Source: Nonlabens sp. (GTDB lineage Bacteria; Bacteroidota; Bacteroidia; Flavobacteriales; Flavobacteriaceae). Taken from it: 64,000 nucleotides of DNA. The stretch covers positions 62,001 to 126,000 of the forward strand of contig NZ_JAGYKG010000004.1 of the NCBI RefSeq assembly GCF_018401815.1, read 5' to 3'. The translations under genes and the position numbers were made by a program. This document shows, piece after piece, positions 51,391 through 60,095 of this stretch. How positions within the stretch are numbered: the stretch's first letter is position 1; each line of letters starts with the position of its first letter. Under the pieces are notes generated by a model. The model did not search any database, had not been told where the DNA came from, and saw only the letters and a program-made list of their open reading frames with translations.

Positions 51391-54231
51391 TTATTCCATA
51401 TACTCCTCCATAGGAGCACAAGTACACATCAAATTACGGTCTCCATAAGCATCGTCTGCACGACGTACGGTAGGCCAGAATTTATTGTCAGATACATATT
51501 CTAGAGGATATGCCGCTTGACTTCTTGTGTATGGAAAATCCCATTCGTCTGCAGTGATCATTTGTAAGGTATGCGGACTGTTCTTAAGAAGGTTGTTGGG
51601 CTCGTCTACAGAAGTTGCATCAATCTCTTTTTTAATGGAAATCATCGCATCACAAAAACGATCCATTTCTTCTTTAGATTCCGACTCTGTAGGCTCAATC
51701 ATCATCGTTCCCGCTACAGGGAAAGATACAGTAGGAGCGTGGAAGCCATAATCCATCAACCGTTTTGCAATATCTACAACTTCAATACCGTGGTCTTTAA
51801 ATGGGCGACAGTCGATGATCATTTCGTGAGCAGCACGACCTTTTTCACCTACATATAAACAAGCATAACTACCTTCTAGACGTTCCTTGATATAGTTAGC
51901 ATTTACAATTGCATATTCTGTAGATCGTTTTAAACCTTCAGCTCCCAACATACAGATGTAACCATAAGAGATCAAACAGGCTAGTGCACTACCGAAAGGC
52001 GCTGCACTAATAGGTGTGATTGCTTGAGCACCACCTGTAGGTATGATAGGGTTAGTAGGTAAGAATGGAACCAGTTGCGGTGCGACACATATAGGTCCTA
52101 CACCAGGACCTCCACCGCCATGAGGGATGGCAAAAGTTTTGTGTAAATTCAAGTGACAAACGTCTGCACCAATATTTCCAGGATTGGTCAATCCCACTTG
52201 TGCATTCATATTAGCCCCATCCATATACACCTGACCACCATTTTCATGGATGAGTCCTGTAATTTCTTTAATGGCACTTTCATAAACTCCATGAGTAGAT
52301 GGATAAGTCACCATCAACGCACTTAAATTGTCTTTGTATTTTTCTGCTTTTTCACGTAAGTCATCTACATCGATGTTTCCGTTTTCTAGCGCCTTAGTCA
52401 CTACGACTTTCATTCCTGCCATTACGGCACTCGCTGGATTTGTTCCATGAGCACTAGACGGAATCAAACAGATATTTCTATGATCGTCACCTCGTGATAT
52501 ATGATAGGCACGTATGGTCATTAAACCTGCAAACTCTCCTTGCGCACCAGAATTAGGTTGTAGGGAAGTGCCTGCAAAACCAGTTGCTTCATTTAATTGC
52601 AATTCCAGTTTCTTCAACATGTGCTGATAACCTTCAGCTTGATCTAGTGGTACAAATGGGTGGATATTTCCCCATTGCGGATTTGAAAGAGGCAACATTT
52701 CGGCTGCAGCGTTCAATTTCATCGTACAAGAACCCAACGCAATCATCGAGTGATTTAAGGCTAAATCTTTACGTTCTAATTTTTTGATGTAACGCATTAA
52801 CTCTGTTTCAGAATGATAGGAGTTGAATACCTCATAGGTCAAGAATTCTGTTTGACGTCCTGTTCCTAAATACGTTTTCTCTAATAATTTTGTAATTGGA
52901 GAGAAGTCTTTGTTGACCGCTTTCGCGAAAGCGGAAACAATATCATTCAAGTCTGCCATAGAAGTAGTTTCATTTAAAGAAACTTGAACCGTATCGGCAT
53001 CAGGATAATAGAAATTGATTTCTAGCTTTAAGGCCTCTTTTTGAACCGCTGCTGCATCTACTTTAAAACTCAAGGTGTCAAAGAAATTAGCATTGGTTTG
53101 ATAAATACCTAGTTTTTCAACGGCATCTGCAAGAGTAGCTGTTTGAGCGTGCAGTTTTGTTGCGATAAACTTCAAGCCACGTGGCCCGTGATATACTCCG
53201 TACATACCAGCCATTACAGCAAGTAATACTTGTGCAGTACAAATATTTGACGTGGCTTTATCTCTTTTAATGTGTTGTTCACGCGTTTGAAGCGCCATTC
53301 TTAAGGCACGTTTTCCATCAGTATCTTTAGTGACCCCTATGATACGTCCTGGAATTTGTCTTTTAAATTCTTCACGTGTTGCAAAGTAAGCTGCGTGCGG
53401 TCCACCATAACCTAGTGGAATACCAAAACGCTGTGTGGTTCCTACCACTACATCTGCTCCCCAATGTCCTGGAGCTTCTAGCAATACCAATGAAAGTATA
53501 TCAGCAGCTACTGCTATACGGATATTATTTTCTTGGCAATTTTTAGCGAAAGCGGTATAATCCACTACATTTCCACTTGCACCAGGATATTGTAATAGAA
53601 TCGCATAATAGCCATCTTTAACATTTATTTCCTGAGGGTTTCCTTCAACCAACTCAATTCCTAGAGGAATTGCGCGAGTTTTCAAAAGCTCCTTGGTTTG
53701 TGGTAACGTATCTTGATCTACAAAGAATTTTACCAGGTCATCTTTTTTCTGAGCGCGGTCACGAACAGCGAAAAGTAAGGTCATCGCCTCAGCTGCAGCC
53801 GTAGACTCATCTAATAGTGAAGCATTAGACAATTCCATACCAGTAAGGTCTGATATCATGGTTTGGTAATTCAATAAAGCCTCTAGACGTCCTTGAGCAA
53901 TTTCTGCCTGATACGGGGTATAAGCGGTATACCAACCTGGATTTTCTAAAATATTTCTTTGGATAACGGCCGGTGTAATTGGAGCGTGATACCCAAGACC
54001 TATATAGGATCTAAATTGTTTGTTTTTACTACCTAATTTATTAATATGGCTCAGGAATTCATATTCACTCATCGCAGGATCTAATTTTAGATCTTGTTGA
54101 AGGCGTATGTTTGCTGGGACAGTTTCATAAACTAATTGGTCAATAGATTCTACACCTATTGTTTCAAGCATGGAGGCAAGGTCCTCCTCTCGAGGTCCGA
54201 TATGTCTGAGGGCAAAACGATCTGTATTCAT
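51391..54231 (-). CDS. gcvP: Glycine dehydrogenase (decarboxylating), P protein
   Basis: PLP enzyme of the glycine cleavage system; decarboxylates glycine and passes aminomethyl to the lipoyl H protein. The 946-residue fused form contains both P-protein halves: the N-terminal half with IGLGYHAPITPAVIQRNILENPGWYT and the C-terminal half with the PLP Lys698 in NLHKTF, followed by a Gly-rich loop. The start MNTDRFALRHIGPRE at 54231 is chosen since the promoter lies over the earlier ATG (54285). Codons for AFAKA near 435-439 come from the palindromic repeat. gcvT and gcvH are not in the window. Confidence 0.97.
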   Translation of the reverse strand: MNTDRFALRHIGPREEDLASMLETIGVESIDQLVYETVPANIRLQQDLKLDPAMSEYEFLSHINKLGSKNKQFRSYIGLGYHAPITPAVIQRNILENPGWYTAYTPYQAEIAQGRLEALLNYQTMISDLTGMELSNASLLDESTAAAEAMTLLFAVRDRAQKKDDLVKFFVDQDTLPQTKELLKTRAIPLGIELVEGNPQEINVKDGYYAILLQYPGASGNVVDYTAFAKNCQENNIRIAVAADILSLVLLEAPGHWGADVVVGTTQRFGIPLGYGGPHAAYFATREEFKRQIPGRIIGVTKDTDGKRALRMALQTREQHIKRDKATSNICTAQVLLAVMAGMYGVYHGPRGLKFIATKLHAQTATLADAVEKLGIYQTNANFFDTLSFKVDAAAVQKEALKLEINFYYPDADTVQVSLNETTSMADLNDIVSAFAKAVNKDFSPITKLLEKTYLGTGRQTEFLTYEVFNSYHSETELMRYIKKLERKDLALNHSMIALGSCTMKLNAAAEMLPLSNPQWGNIHPFVPLDQAEGYQHMLKKLELQLNEATGFAGTSLQPNSGAQGEFAGLMTIRAYHISRGDDHRNICLIPSSAHGTNPASAVMAGMKVVVTKALENGNIDVDDLREKAEKYKDNLSALMVTYPSTHGVYESAIKEITGLIHENGGQVYMDGANMNAQVGLTNPGNIGADVCHLNLHKTFAIPHGGGGPGVGPICVAPQLVPFLPTNPIIPTGGAQAITPISAAPFGSALACLISYGYICMLGAEGLKRSTEYAIVNANYIKERLEGSYACLYVGEKGRAAHEMIIDCRPFKDHGIEVVDIAKRLMDYGFHAPTVSFPVAGTMMIEPTESESKEEMDRFCDAMISIKKEIDATSVDEPNNLLKNSPHTLQMITADEWDFPYTRSQAAYPLEYVSDNKFWPTVRRADDAYGDRNLMCTCAPMEEYME
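52917..52934. repeat. Palindromic repeat inside gcvP
   Basis: Full 18-bp CCGCTTTCGCGAAAGCGG (core 52919-52932); in frame on the minus strand as Ala-Phe-Ala-Lys-Ala, in the linker between the two halves of GcvP. A half copy TAGCGAAAGCGG is 600 bp away in the same gene (about 53546-53557). Confidence 0.95.
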
Positions 54232-54282
54232 AGTACTTATATGGTCTATAGTTAAGATATTAAATTCTAACAGAATTCTTTG

Positions 54283-54316
54283 CAAAAGTAGTCGTTTAAG
54301 CTGGCCTAACTAACAA
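54283..54316 (-). promoter_or_regulatory. Promoter of gcvP
   Basis: On the minus strand TTG (54316-54314), 23-nt spacer, TACTTTTG (54290-54283): full match to the Bacteroidota consensus. The transcript would start near 54277 with a leader of about 45 nt. Confidence 0.7.
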
Positions 54317-54351
54317 GAGTTAGTTGCTAAATAAATGATTTTTCAACGCTT

Positions 54352-54385
54352 TTTGCTTAGTTATTAACTATCAGGTTTACATTTG
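54352..54385 (+). promoter_or_regulatory. Promoter of the membrane protein gene, start site at the ATG
   Basis: TTTG (54352-54355), 22-nt spacer, TACATTTG (54378-54385): full consensus match. The ATG at 54390 begins only 4 nt later, so transcription should start at or next to the A of the start codon. Confidence 0.65.
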
Positions 54386-54389
54386 CCTC

Positions 54390-55256
54390 ATGAAGTGGTT
54401 CCAAACCCTATTAGACTTTTATATCAGGAGCAGTTTTCATGTGGCTTTTTGTTTTGTGGCGCTATTTCTAGTATTTCATTTTCAGAACCTGTCAAAGTTA
54501 GATGATGCTATACTGCTTCTTATTTTTTGTGGAGTGGTGATAGGCTATAACATTATAAAATATGCAGTGCTGCTTTTGGAACAAAAAGAATTCCGTTTTA
54601 AAAAAGCGGTGATCACCATTACAACAATAGCAAGTGGTATCGCGGCTTATTTAATCGTAACAGACAGTCTGTGGACTGCTGCGATGGTTGCTTTGGCTAG
54701 TGCTTTTTCAATCTTTTATGCATTTCCATTGATCAGACAGCACAACTTAAGGCAAGTTCCTATTTTTAAATTGGCTCTGGTAGCTAGTTCATGGATCATC
54801 ATTATTTGTTTTCTTCCTTTAAAATCAGTTTATGCAGATTTTGAGTATTTGATTGATCCCTTGGCTTTTTCTATTACAGATTCCATACCATGGCTTTATG
54901 CTATAGATATTGTTCAATTATTCTTATTGATCATCGCACTATGTATTCCTTTTGAAATTAGGGATTTGCAATATGATGCTCCTCAGCTTAAAACACTTCC
55001 ACAACTGATAGGAATCACTCGCACTAAATTATTAGGTATTGCCTTGTGTGCAGTCTACTTGTTAATGGAGTTTATACCCTTTGGTTTTGCAACAACTATT
55101 ACGGCGATAAGCTCGTACTGTATAGTGCCTTTTATAGCACTATCCATTTGGTTTTCAGATGTATTTAAATCTGATTACTACGCGAGTTTCTTTGTGGAGG
55201 CAATTCCAGTATTATGGTTAGGTTTGTTGCTCTTTTTAACTGGAACATACGCCTAA
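54390..55256 (+). CDS. Polytopic membrane protein, UbiA-like
   Basis: A 288-residue protein with about nine membrane spans. It has the rough shape of UbiA prenyltransferases: after the fifth or sixth span comes PFEIRDLQYDAPQLKTLPQLIG, which resembles the second Asp-rich motif DxxD of that family (here Asp-Leu-Gln-Tyr-Asp), while the first motif NxxxDxxxD is only weakly mirrored in GYNIIKYAVL. It may be a divergent UbiA-type enzyme that has lost or changed catalytic residues. It has its own promoter with almost no leader. Confidence 0.7.
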   Translation: MKWFQTLLDFYIRSSFHVAFCFVALFLVFHFQNLSKLDDAILLLIFCGVVIGYNIIKYAVLLLEQKEFRFKKAVITITTIASGIAAYLIVTDSLWTAAMVALASAFSIFYAFPLIRQHNLRQVPIFKLALVASSWIIIICFLPLKSVYADFEYLIDPLAFSITDSIPWLYAIDIVQLFLLIIALCIPFEIRDLQYDAPQLKTLPQLIGITRTKLLGIALCAVYLLMEFIPFGFATTITAISSYCIVPFIALSIWFSDVFKSDYYASFFVEAIPVLWLGLLLFLTGTYA

Positions 55257-55318
55257 TAACAGAAGAAATCTGCAATAATCAAGAGGAGAATTTAAAAGTG
55301 ATTTACTCAAGTTAACAA

Positions 55319-55564
55319 CTACTTGGTCATGGCTTCAACAAGACATTTCTTTATAGATTGTTTTTGAGCTATGGTCAAAGCAACCCATTTCAGACTTTTT
55401 AGTTTGCGTTGGAAACGTTGGTTGTTTTTGTGAAAAGAGCGACAACCTATACAGTGACCTCTGTGTAGTTGATGACGGAAGGCTTCCTTGGGGTTAAGGT
55501 CGCCGTATTGTTCTCGTGTACTTAATATACTTGCTTGATCGCAATTGATAAAGAATCTACTCAT
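55319..55564 (-). CDS. Small HCxxC protein paired with a sigma factor, possible anti-sigma factor
   Basis: An 81-residue soluble protein. Residues around 35-46 read HRGHCIGCRSFHK: His, Cys-x-x-Cys, as in zinc-binding anti-sigma (ZAS) domains, where HxxxCxxC holds the metal. It begins 4 nt after the sigma factor stop on the same strand. By position and motif it would bind and hold the sigma factor; it has no membrane span, so it would be a cytoplasmic type that might react to redox changes. This function is inferred. Confidence 0.7.
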   Translation of the reverse strand: MSRFFINCDQASILSTREQYGDLNPKEAFRHQLHRGHCIGCRSFHKNNQRFQRKLKSLKWVALTIAQKQSIKKCLVEAMTK

Positions 55565-55568
55565 TAGA

Positions 55569-56156
55569 TTAACTATTCTTGTGCCATTTATTATTGAGGC
55601 ATTCCATAAGCTGGACTCGAGCCCTGTGAATGATCACCCAAAGATTGGACGCCGTGATATTATGTTCCTTACATATTGTTTCGGTTTCCAAATTATCAAT
55701 GGTTTTTTGGACAAAGATAGTGGCATATCGCTCTGGTAAACAAGCAATACATTCTTCGAGAACATCACTTAATTCTTTTTGTTCAATCATGTCCTCTACG
55801 TTGGGATTGCGCAGGTCTGCGGCTTTTTCTTCCATCCAGTCCCCTTCTTGATCACTATTGGTAAGATAGCTCATACGCACTTCAGCCTTACCTTTATTGG
55901 AATTGATCTTGCGGTAATAATCGATTATTTTACGTTTGAGAATAGAGATTAACCAAGTGCGCTCTGTAGAATTTCCTTTAAATCGGTGCGCACTTTTCAA
56001 ACCAGCTAGAAAAGTCTCTGAGACCAAGTCTTGAGCCATAATAGGGTCATTAACTCTACTTATGGTAAAGTTAAAAAGGTAATCACCGTAGCGATCTACC
56101 CATTTTTCTGGTATTAATTTAACTTCTGGCAATTGTTTTTCTATTTCTTTCCGCAC
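55569..56156 (-). CDS. RNA polymerase sigma factor, ECF type, GTG start
   Basis: A 195-residue sigma-70 family protein. Region 2: YLFNFTISRVNDPIMAQDLVSETFLAGLKSAHRFKGNSTERTWL... (about 28-75), region 4: LPERYATIFVQKTIDNLETETICKEHNIT... (about 138-175) with a helix-turn-helix. The two are joined by an acidic linker (EGDWMEEKAADLRNPNVEDM). The start is GTG at 56156, as no ATG lies upstream before an in-frame TAG. The next gene (4 nt gap) codes for an HCxxC protein. The regulon cannot be seen from the window. Confidence 0.9.
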   Translation of the reverse strand: MRKEIEKQLPEVKLIPEKWVDRYGDYLFNFTISRVNDPIMAQDLVSETFLAGLKSAHRFKGNSTERTWLISILKRKIIDYYRKINSNKGKAEVRMSYLTNSDQEGDWMEEKAADLRNPNVEDMIEQKELSDVLEECIACLPERYATIFVQKTIDNLETETICKEHNITASNLWVIIHRARVQLMECLNNKWHKNS

Positions 56157-56311
56157 TTTTAACGGAATCTATTTCAACTTTTATCATTTCCTTGTTCGGT
56201 ACTATTTTCTTATTGGGAACAGTACTTCCTGTTTCTAAGAATATAGGTTGTTTCAGACGTTTGTTTTATAACAGCAACAGGTATCGTTTCATTGATTACT
56301 TCTGCCTGTCC

Positions 56312-58375
56312 TTAAGCCACTAATCCTGCTCTTTTTAATAATGCATCTATCTTAGGTTTGCTTCCGCGAAAGCGGGTATACAACAACATCGGGTCTTCTG
56401 TTCCACCTTTAGAGAGTATGTTGTCTCTAAATTTCTTGGCTGTTACTCGGTCAAAAATTCCCTTTTCTTGAAATACTTCAAAAGCATCTGCATCGAGCAC
56501 CTCTGCCCATTTATAACTGTAATATCCTGCACTGTACCCTCCTTGAAAAATATGTGCAAAAGAAGTACTCATGCAACTGCTTGCCACATCTGGATATACA
56601 TCTGTTTGATCAAATATTTTTCTTTCATGAGCTTTTACATCTGTAATTCCTGTAGGATCAATTCCGTGCCAGCTCATATCCATCATTCCAAAAGAAAGTT
56701 GTCTCAATGTTTGTAACCCTTCTTGAAAGTTTGCCGCAGCTTTGATTTTCTCTATATAGGTGGAAGGTATCACTTCGTCGGTCTCGTAATGTCTTGCAAA
56801 AATTTCTAGGGCCTCTTTTTCATAACACCAGTTCTCTAAAATTTGACTAGGTAATTCCACAAAATCCCAAAACACTGATGTTCCTGATAGGCTTCTGTAC
56901 TTGGTATCTGCTAGCATCCCGTGAAGCGCATGGCCAAATTCATGAAAGAGAGTGGTTACTTCATTAAAAGTAAGTAGGGACGGCTTAGTAGCTGTAGGTT
57001 TTGTAAAATTACATACGTTAGAGATATGTGGTCTTATGTTGTGACCATTTTCATCATACCACTGGCTTTTATAAGAAGTCATCCAAGCACCATTGCGTTT
57101 TCCCTTACGAGGGAAAAAGTCGGCATAGAAGATAGAGTTCCATGTGTTATCCTCATTTTTAACCACATAAGTCAAAACATCTGGGTGGTATTTTTCTATT
57201 TCGGTCGTCTCTTCAAAACTCAATCCGTACAAACGACTGGCGATTTCAAAAACACCATTGATCACATTCTCTAATTTGAAATATGGTTTTAACAACTCAT
57301 CGTCCAAGTCAAAAAGACGTTGCTTTAACTTTTCTGAATAATAAGCAGCATCCCATTTCTCTAATTTGGTAATAGCTTCTGAGGTTTCTGATTGATTGGA
57401 AATAGAGATGGCAAAATTAGTCAACTCATCAAATTCTCTTTGTGCAGCAGGTTTGGCTTTTTCAAGGATCTCTTGCGAAAAGCTATTCACCATTTCAGGT
57501 GTTTTTGCCATTCGTTCTTCCAAAACAAAATGTGCATGGGTTTTGTACCCTAATAACTGTGCTCTTTCAAAGCGAAGTTGTGCAATCTTTAAAACATTTT
57601 GTTGGTTGTCATACTCGTCTTTATAGGCTTTGGACCCAAAAGCCTTTGAAAGCTCTTCTCTTAATTTCCTGTCGTCCACATAAGTCATAAAAGGAATGTA
57701 GCTGGGATAATCTAAGGTAAACAGATAGCCTTCTTTACCCTTTTCTTTTGCCGCTTCGGCAGCTGCTTCTTTTGCGCTTTCTGGTAAGCCCAGCAACCTA
57801 GAGTCATCTTCTAGATGTAGTTCATAAGCATTAGTAGCTGCAAGAACACGCTCTCCAAAATCTAAAGACAACTGCGAAAGCTCGTTGTCTATTTCTCTTA
57901 AACGTTTCTTTTGATCTTCCGTAAGATTGGCTCCATTACGGGAAAAACGTTTGTACTCTTTGTCCAATAATGTTTTTTGTTCCTCTGTTAAATCTAAAGA
58001 AGCTTTATTTTCATAAACCTCTTTTACTCTTTTAAAAAGGGCTACATTAAGGATGACATCATTAGCAAATTCAGATAATTTTGGACTTACCTCACGAGCA
58101 ATTTTTTGAATTTCATCATTGGTTTCTGCACTGTTGAGGTTAAAAAAGATACTAGAAATACGACCTAATAATTCTCCAGCGCTGTCTAGAGCTTCTATAG
58201 TATTTTCAAAGGTAGGTTCTAAGGTATTCTCAGTGATGGCATTGATTTCTTTTTTTGCAAGCTGTATCGCTTTCGCAAAAGCAGCTTCATAATGCACTTC
58301 CTTTATCAAAGAAAAAGGTGCGGTATCATGAAAAGTATTAAACTTTTGCAACAGGGGATTATCTTCAATGCTCAT
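56312..58375 (-). CDS. M3 family metallopeptidase (oligopeptidase A/Dcp type)
   Basis: Zinc peptidase of 687 residues that degrades short peptides. The zinc motif FHEFGHALHGM (HExxH at 478-482) and the third ligand region (ELPSQILENW, about 507-517) are in place; GGYSAGYYSYKWAEVLDADAF near 610-635 is the family's substrate loop. No signal peptide, so cytoplasmic. The start MSIEDNPLLQKFN (58375) is chosen over an ATG ten codons upstream. Two one-mismatch copies of the palindromic repeat lie in the gene, one encoding AFAKA near residue 36, one encoding RFRGS near the C-terminus. Confidence 0.93.
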   Translation of the reverse strand: MSIEDNPLLQKFNTFHDTAPFSLIKEVHYEAAFAKAIQLAKKEINAITENTLEPTFENTIEALDSAGELLGRISSIFFNLNSAETNDEIQKIAREVSPKLSEFANDVILNVALFKRVKEVYENKASLDLTEEQKTLLDKEYKRFSRNGANLTEDQKKRLREIDNELSQLSLDFGERVLAATNAYELHLEDDSRLLGLPESAKEAAAEAAKEKGKEGYLFTLDYPSYIPFMTYVDDRKLREELSKAFGSKAYKDEYDNQQNVLKIAQLRFERAQLLGYKTHAHFVLEERMAKTPEMVNSFSQEILEKAKPAAQREFDELTNFAISISNQSETSEAITKLEKWDAAYYSEKLKQRLFDLDDELLKPYFKLENVINGVFEIASRLYGLSFEETTEIEKYHPDVLTYVVKNEDNTWNSIFYADFFPRKGKRNGAWMTSYKSQWYDENGHNIRPHISNVCNFTKPTATKPSLLTFNEVTTLFHEFGHALHGMLADTKYRSLSGTSVFWDFVELPSQILENWCYEKEALEIFARHYETDEVIPSTYIEKIKAAANFQEGLQTLRQLSFGMMDMSWHGIDPTGITDVKAHERKIFDQTDVYPDVASSCMSTSFAHIFQGGYSAGYYSYKWAEVLDADAFEVFQEKGIFDRVTAKKFRDNILSKGGTEDPMLLYTRFRGSKPKIDALLKRAGLVA
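56360..56373. repeat. One-mismatch palindrome copy near the end of the M3 gene
   Basis: GCTTCCGCGAAAGC differs from the core at one base; in frame on the minus strand as part of Arg-Phe-Arg-Gly-Ser. Confidence 0.8.
58269..58282. repeat. One-mismatch palindrome copy near the start of the M3 gene
   Basis: GCTTTCGCAAAAGC differs from the core at one base; read on the minus strand it encodes Ala-Phe-Ala-Lys-Ala. Confidence 0.8.
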
Positions 58376-58457
58376 AGGACCGTAAAGGTAAAGTTCAATA
58401 ATCAATTGTTCCTCACAATTTTGTTAAACTTTTGACCTTGAAGATTAAACAAATCAG

Positions 58458-58697
58458 TTAAAGGAAGAAATAACCGAAACCAAAAAAGCACAGCATCATA
58501 ATGCTGTGAATGATACCTAAGTAGTTGCGGTTCTTTTGAGTAAATTGTCTATTGATAATGATAGACATTAAAAAATGAATGCCACCGGCGGTTAGAAATT
58601 GCCATTTTTCTGGATGTCGCTGCATCACCGCATAGCACAACCAAAATAAGGTTGCTGCTATGACAATAATAGAGGCGAATTGGTAGGTTTTAGACAT
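58458..58697 (-). CDS. Small membrane protein after purE
   Basis: A 79-residue protein with three predicted spans: about 6-24 (FASIIVIAATLFWLCYAV), 33-50 (FLTAGGIHFLMSIII) and 61-79 (LGIIHSIMMLCFFGFGYFFL). Its ATG overlaps the end of purE by 8 nt, so the two are translated together. I do not recognise a family. A role in purine uptake or in anchoring is pure guesswork. Confidence 0.68.
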   Translation of the reverse strand: MSKTYQFASIIVIAATLFWLCYAVMQRHPEKWQFLTAGGIHFLMSIIINRQFTQKNRNYLGIIHSIMMLCFFGFGYFFL

Positions 58698-59184
58698 TCT
58701 TTTGCATTTCTGCAGCAGCTTGAATGACCTTATCTTTAAGGTGTAGTTTATAAGAAATGATTCTAGATCTCACATCCTCTTGTGTTGCACCTATAATTTG
58801 CGCTGCAAGAATTCCTGCATTTTTTGCTCCATTTAAAGCAACGGTAGCAACAGGAACGCCACCTGGCATTTGTAAAATAGAGAGAATACTATCCCAGCCA
58901 TCTATAGAGTTGCTTGATTTTATTGGTACACCAATTATCGGTAGTGGTGAGAGGCTCGCTATCATCCCAGGTAAATGAGCTGCACCACCAGCCCCTGCTA
59001 TAATTACAGCAATACCATTTTCATGGGCTGTTTTACCAAATTCAAACATCTTTTCTGGTGTGCGGTGAGCACTAACCACATCTACTTGAATTTCTATATC
59101 TAGTTCTTTAAGAACATCTATGGCTTCTTGCATCACGGGAAGATCGCTAGTAGACCCCATGATAATAGCTACTTTTTTATTCAT
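58690..59184 (-). CDS. purE: N5-carboxyaminoimidazole ribonucleotide mutase
   Basis: Purine synthesis step that moves the carboxyl group of N5-CAIR to give CAIR. The 164-residue protein has the family motifs IIMGSTSDLPVM (8-19), VVSAHRTPEKM (about 36-46, phosphate-binding), VIIAGAGGAAHLPGM (about 60-74) and PGGVPVATVALNGAKNAG. It is the class I (bacterial) mutase. purK is not seen next to it. The small membrane protein gene overlaps its end. Confidence 0.97.
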   Translation of the reverse strand: MNKKVAIIMGSTSDLPVMQEAIDVLKELDIEIQVDVVSAHRTPEKMFEFGKTAHENGIAVIIAGAGGAAHLPGMIASLSPLPIIGVPIKSSNSIDGWDSILSILQMPGGVPVATVALNGAKNAGILAAQIIGATQEDVRSRIISYKLHLKDKVIQAAAEMQKNV

Positions 59185-59500
59185 AGGGTAAAACTACGAA
59201 CAAAAACAAAAATAAAAGTAAAATGAAAAGTAAAAGTAATATTTATGGTAAAAGGAACCCAAGAATCAAATCTAATAATCATTATAGTTGACGGTCTGAA
59301 GCTCGCTGTTTGGTATCTGTATTTCAGTTTGTAGCATTCTTTTTAATGAGCGGTTGAAATGCCGCTTTTTCTGGTTTATGAAAGCTTAATGCCTAAAAAT
59401 TAGCTTAATTATTTGGTCATCGTCATGAGGTAATACTTAACAGAATTACAACATCTTATAGCGGTAATACTCCTTAATTTTACCGCAAATAAAAATAGCG
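59185..59500. other. Intergenic region between divergent purE and msrB genes
   Basis: 316 bases with an A-rich stretch near purE and TAATTTTA (about 59475-59482) near the msrB gene as a possible -7. No gene or repeat is seen. Confidence 0.4.
59207..59214 (-). promoter_or_regulatory. -7 element of purE
   Basis: TATTTTTG on the minus strand fits TAnnTTTG, 22 nt before the purE start; the surrounding sequence is A-rich, so a chance match is possible. Confidence 0.4.
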
Positions 59501-60031
59501 ATGATCAAATTCATAAGCCTTACATTACTTGCTTTACTAACTGTTTCTTGTGGAAATACTTCAAAAGAAGTAGCGTTAAATTCTTCTAATGAAGAGCTGC
59601 AGCAAGAAAAAATATATCCAATCTCTAAAACGGCTGCAGAGTGGAAGGAACTCTTGAGTGCCCAAGAATATCAGGTGTTAAGAGAAGCAGGAACGGAACG
59701 ACCAAACACGAGTCCGCTTAATAAACAGTACGCTCCAGGCACTCTGATATGTGGAGCTTGTTTTGCACCTGTTTATGAAAATGAAAACAAATTTGATTCA
59801 GGTACAGGGTGGCCTAGTTATGATAGAGCCATTGAAGGACAAGTAGAGCGCGATGTAGATTATAAGATAGGGTATGCGCGTACCGAATTAAAATGCAGTA
59901 CTTGTGGCAGTCATTTAGGACATGAATTTAATGATGGTCCAAGAAAGACAACAGGTAAGCGTCATTGCATTAATGGTGTGGCATTAGACTTTGTTCCTAA
60001 AGGAGAAGCGCTACCAGCCTTAAGAAAATAG
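59501..60031 (+). CDS. msrB: Peptide-methionine (R)-S-oxide reductase MsrB, exported lipoprotein form
   Basis: Reduces R-methionine sulfoxide in proteins. The 176-residue protein starts with a lipoprotein signal MIKFISLTLLALLTVSC (Cys17), so it acts in the envelope. The MsrB domain has zinc pairs CGAC and CSTC, and the catalytic Cys in KRHCINGVALDFV. At the place where the resolving Cys usually stands (DSGCGWPSF) it has Thr: DSGTGWPSY. Regeneration must therefore use another Cys or an external reductant. A cytoplasmic paralog follows 115 nt later behind a terminator. Confidence 0.94.
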   Translation: MIKFISLTLLALLTVSCGNTSKEVALNSSNEELQQEKIYPISKTAAEWKELLSAQEYQVLREAGTERPNTSPLNKQYAPGTLICGACFAPVYENENKFDSGTGWPSYDRAIEGQVERDVDYKIGYARTELKCSTCGSHLGHEFNDGPRKTTGKRHCINGVALDFVPKGEALPALRK

Positions 60032-60056
60032 TTGCTGTATGACGTAAGATTTAAGA

Positions 60057-60091
60057 AAAGCTCCTGATTTAGTTAAGGAGCTTTATTTTTG
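60057..60091 (+). terminator. Terminator between the two msrB genes
   Basis: Perfect 9-bp stem AAAGCTCCT/AGGAGCTTT (60057-60065, 60076-60084) followed by ATTTTTG. The palindromic repeat starts 5 nt later. Confidence 0.82.
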
Positions 60092-60095
60092 TTTC

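Noticed and set aside
54232..54285. Longer gcvP N-terminus starting at 54285
   Set aside because: The extra 18 residues are not seen in the family and the -7 promoter element lies at 54283-54290.
56312..56400. Frameshift or fusion at the end of the M3 peptidase caused by the palindrome variant
   Set aside because: The reading frame continues through it to a normal-length C-terminus.
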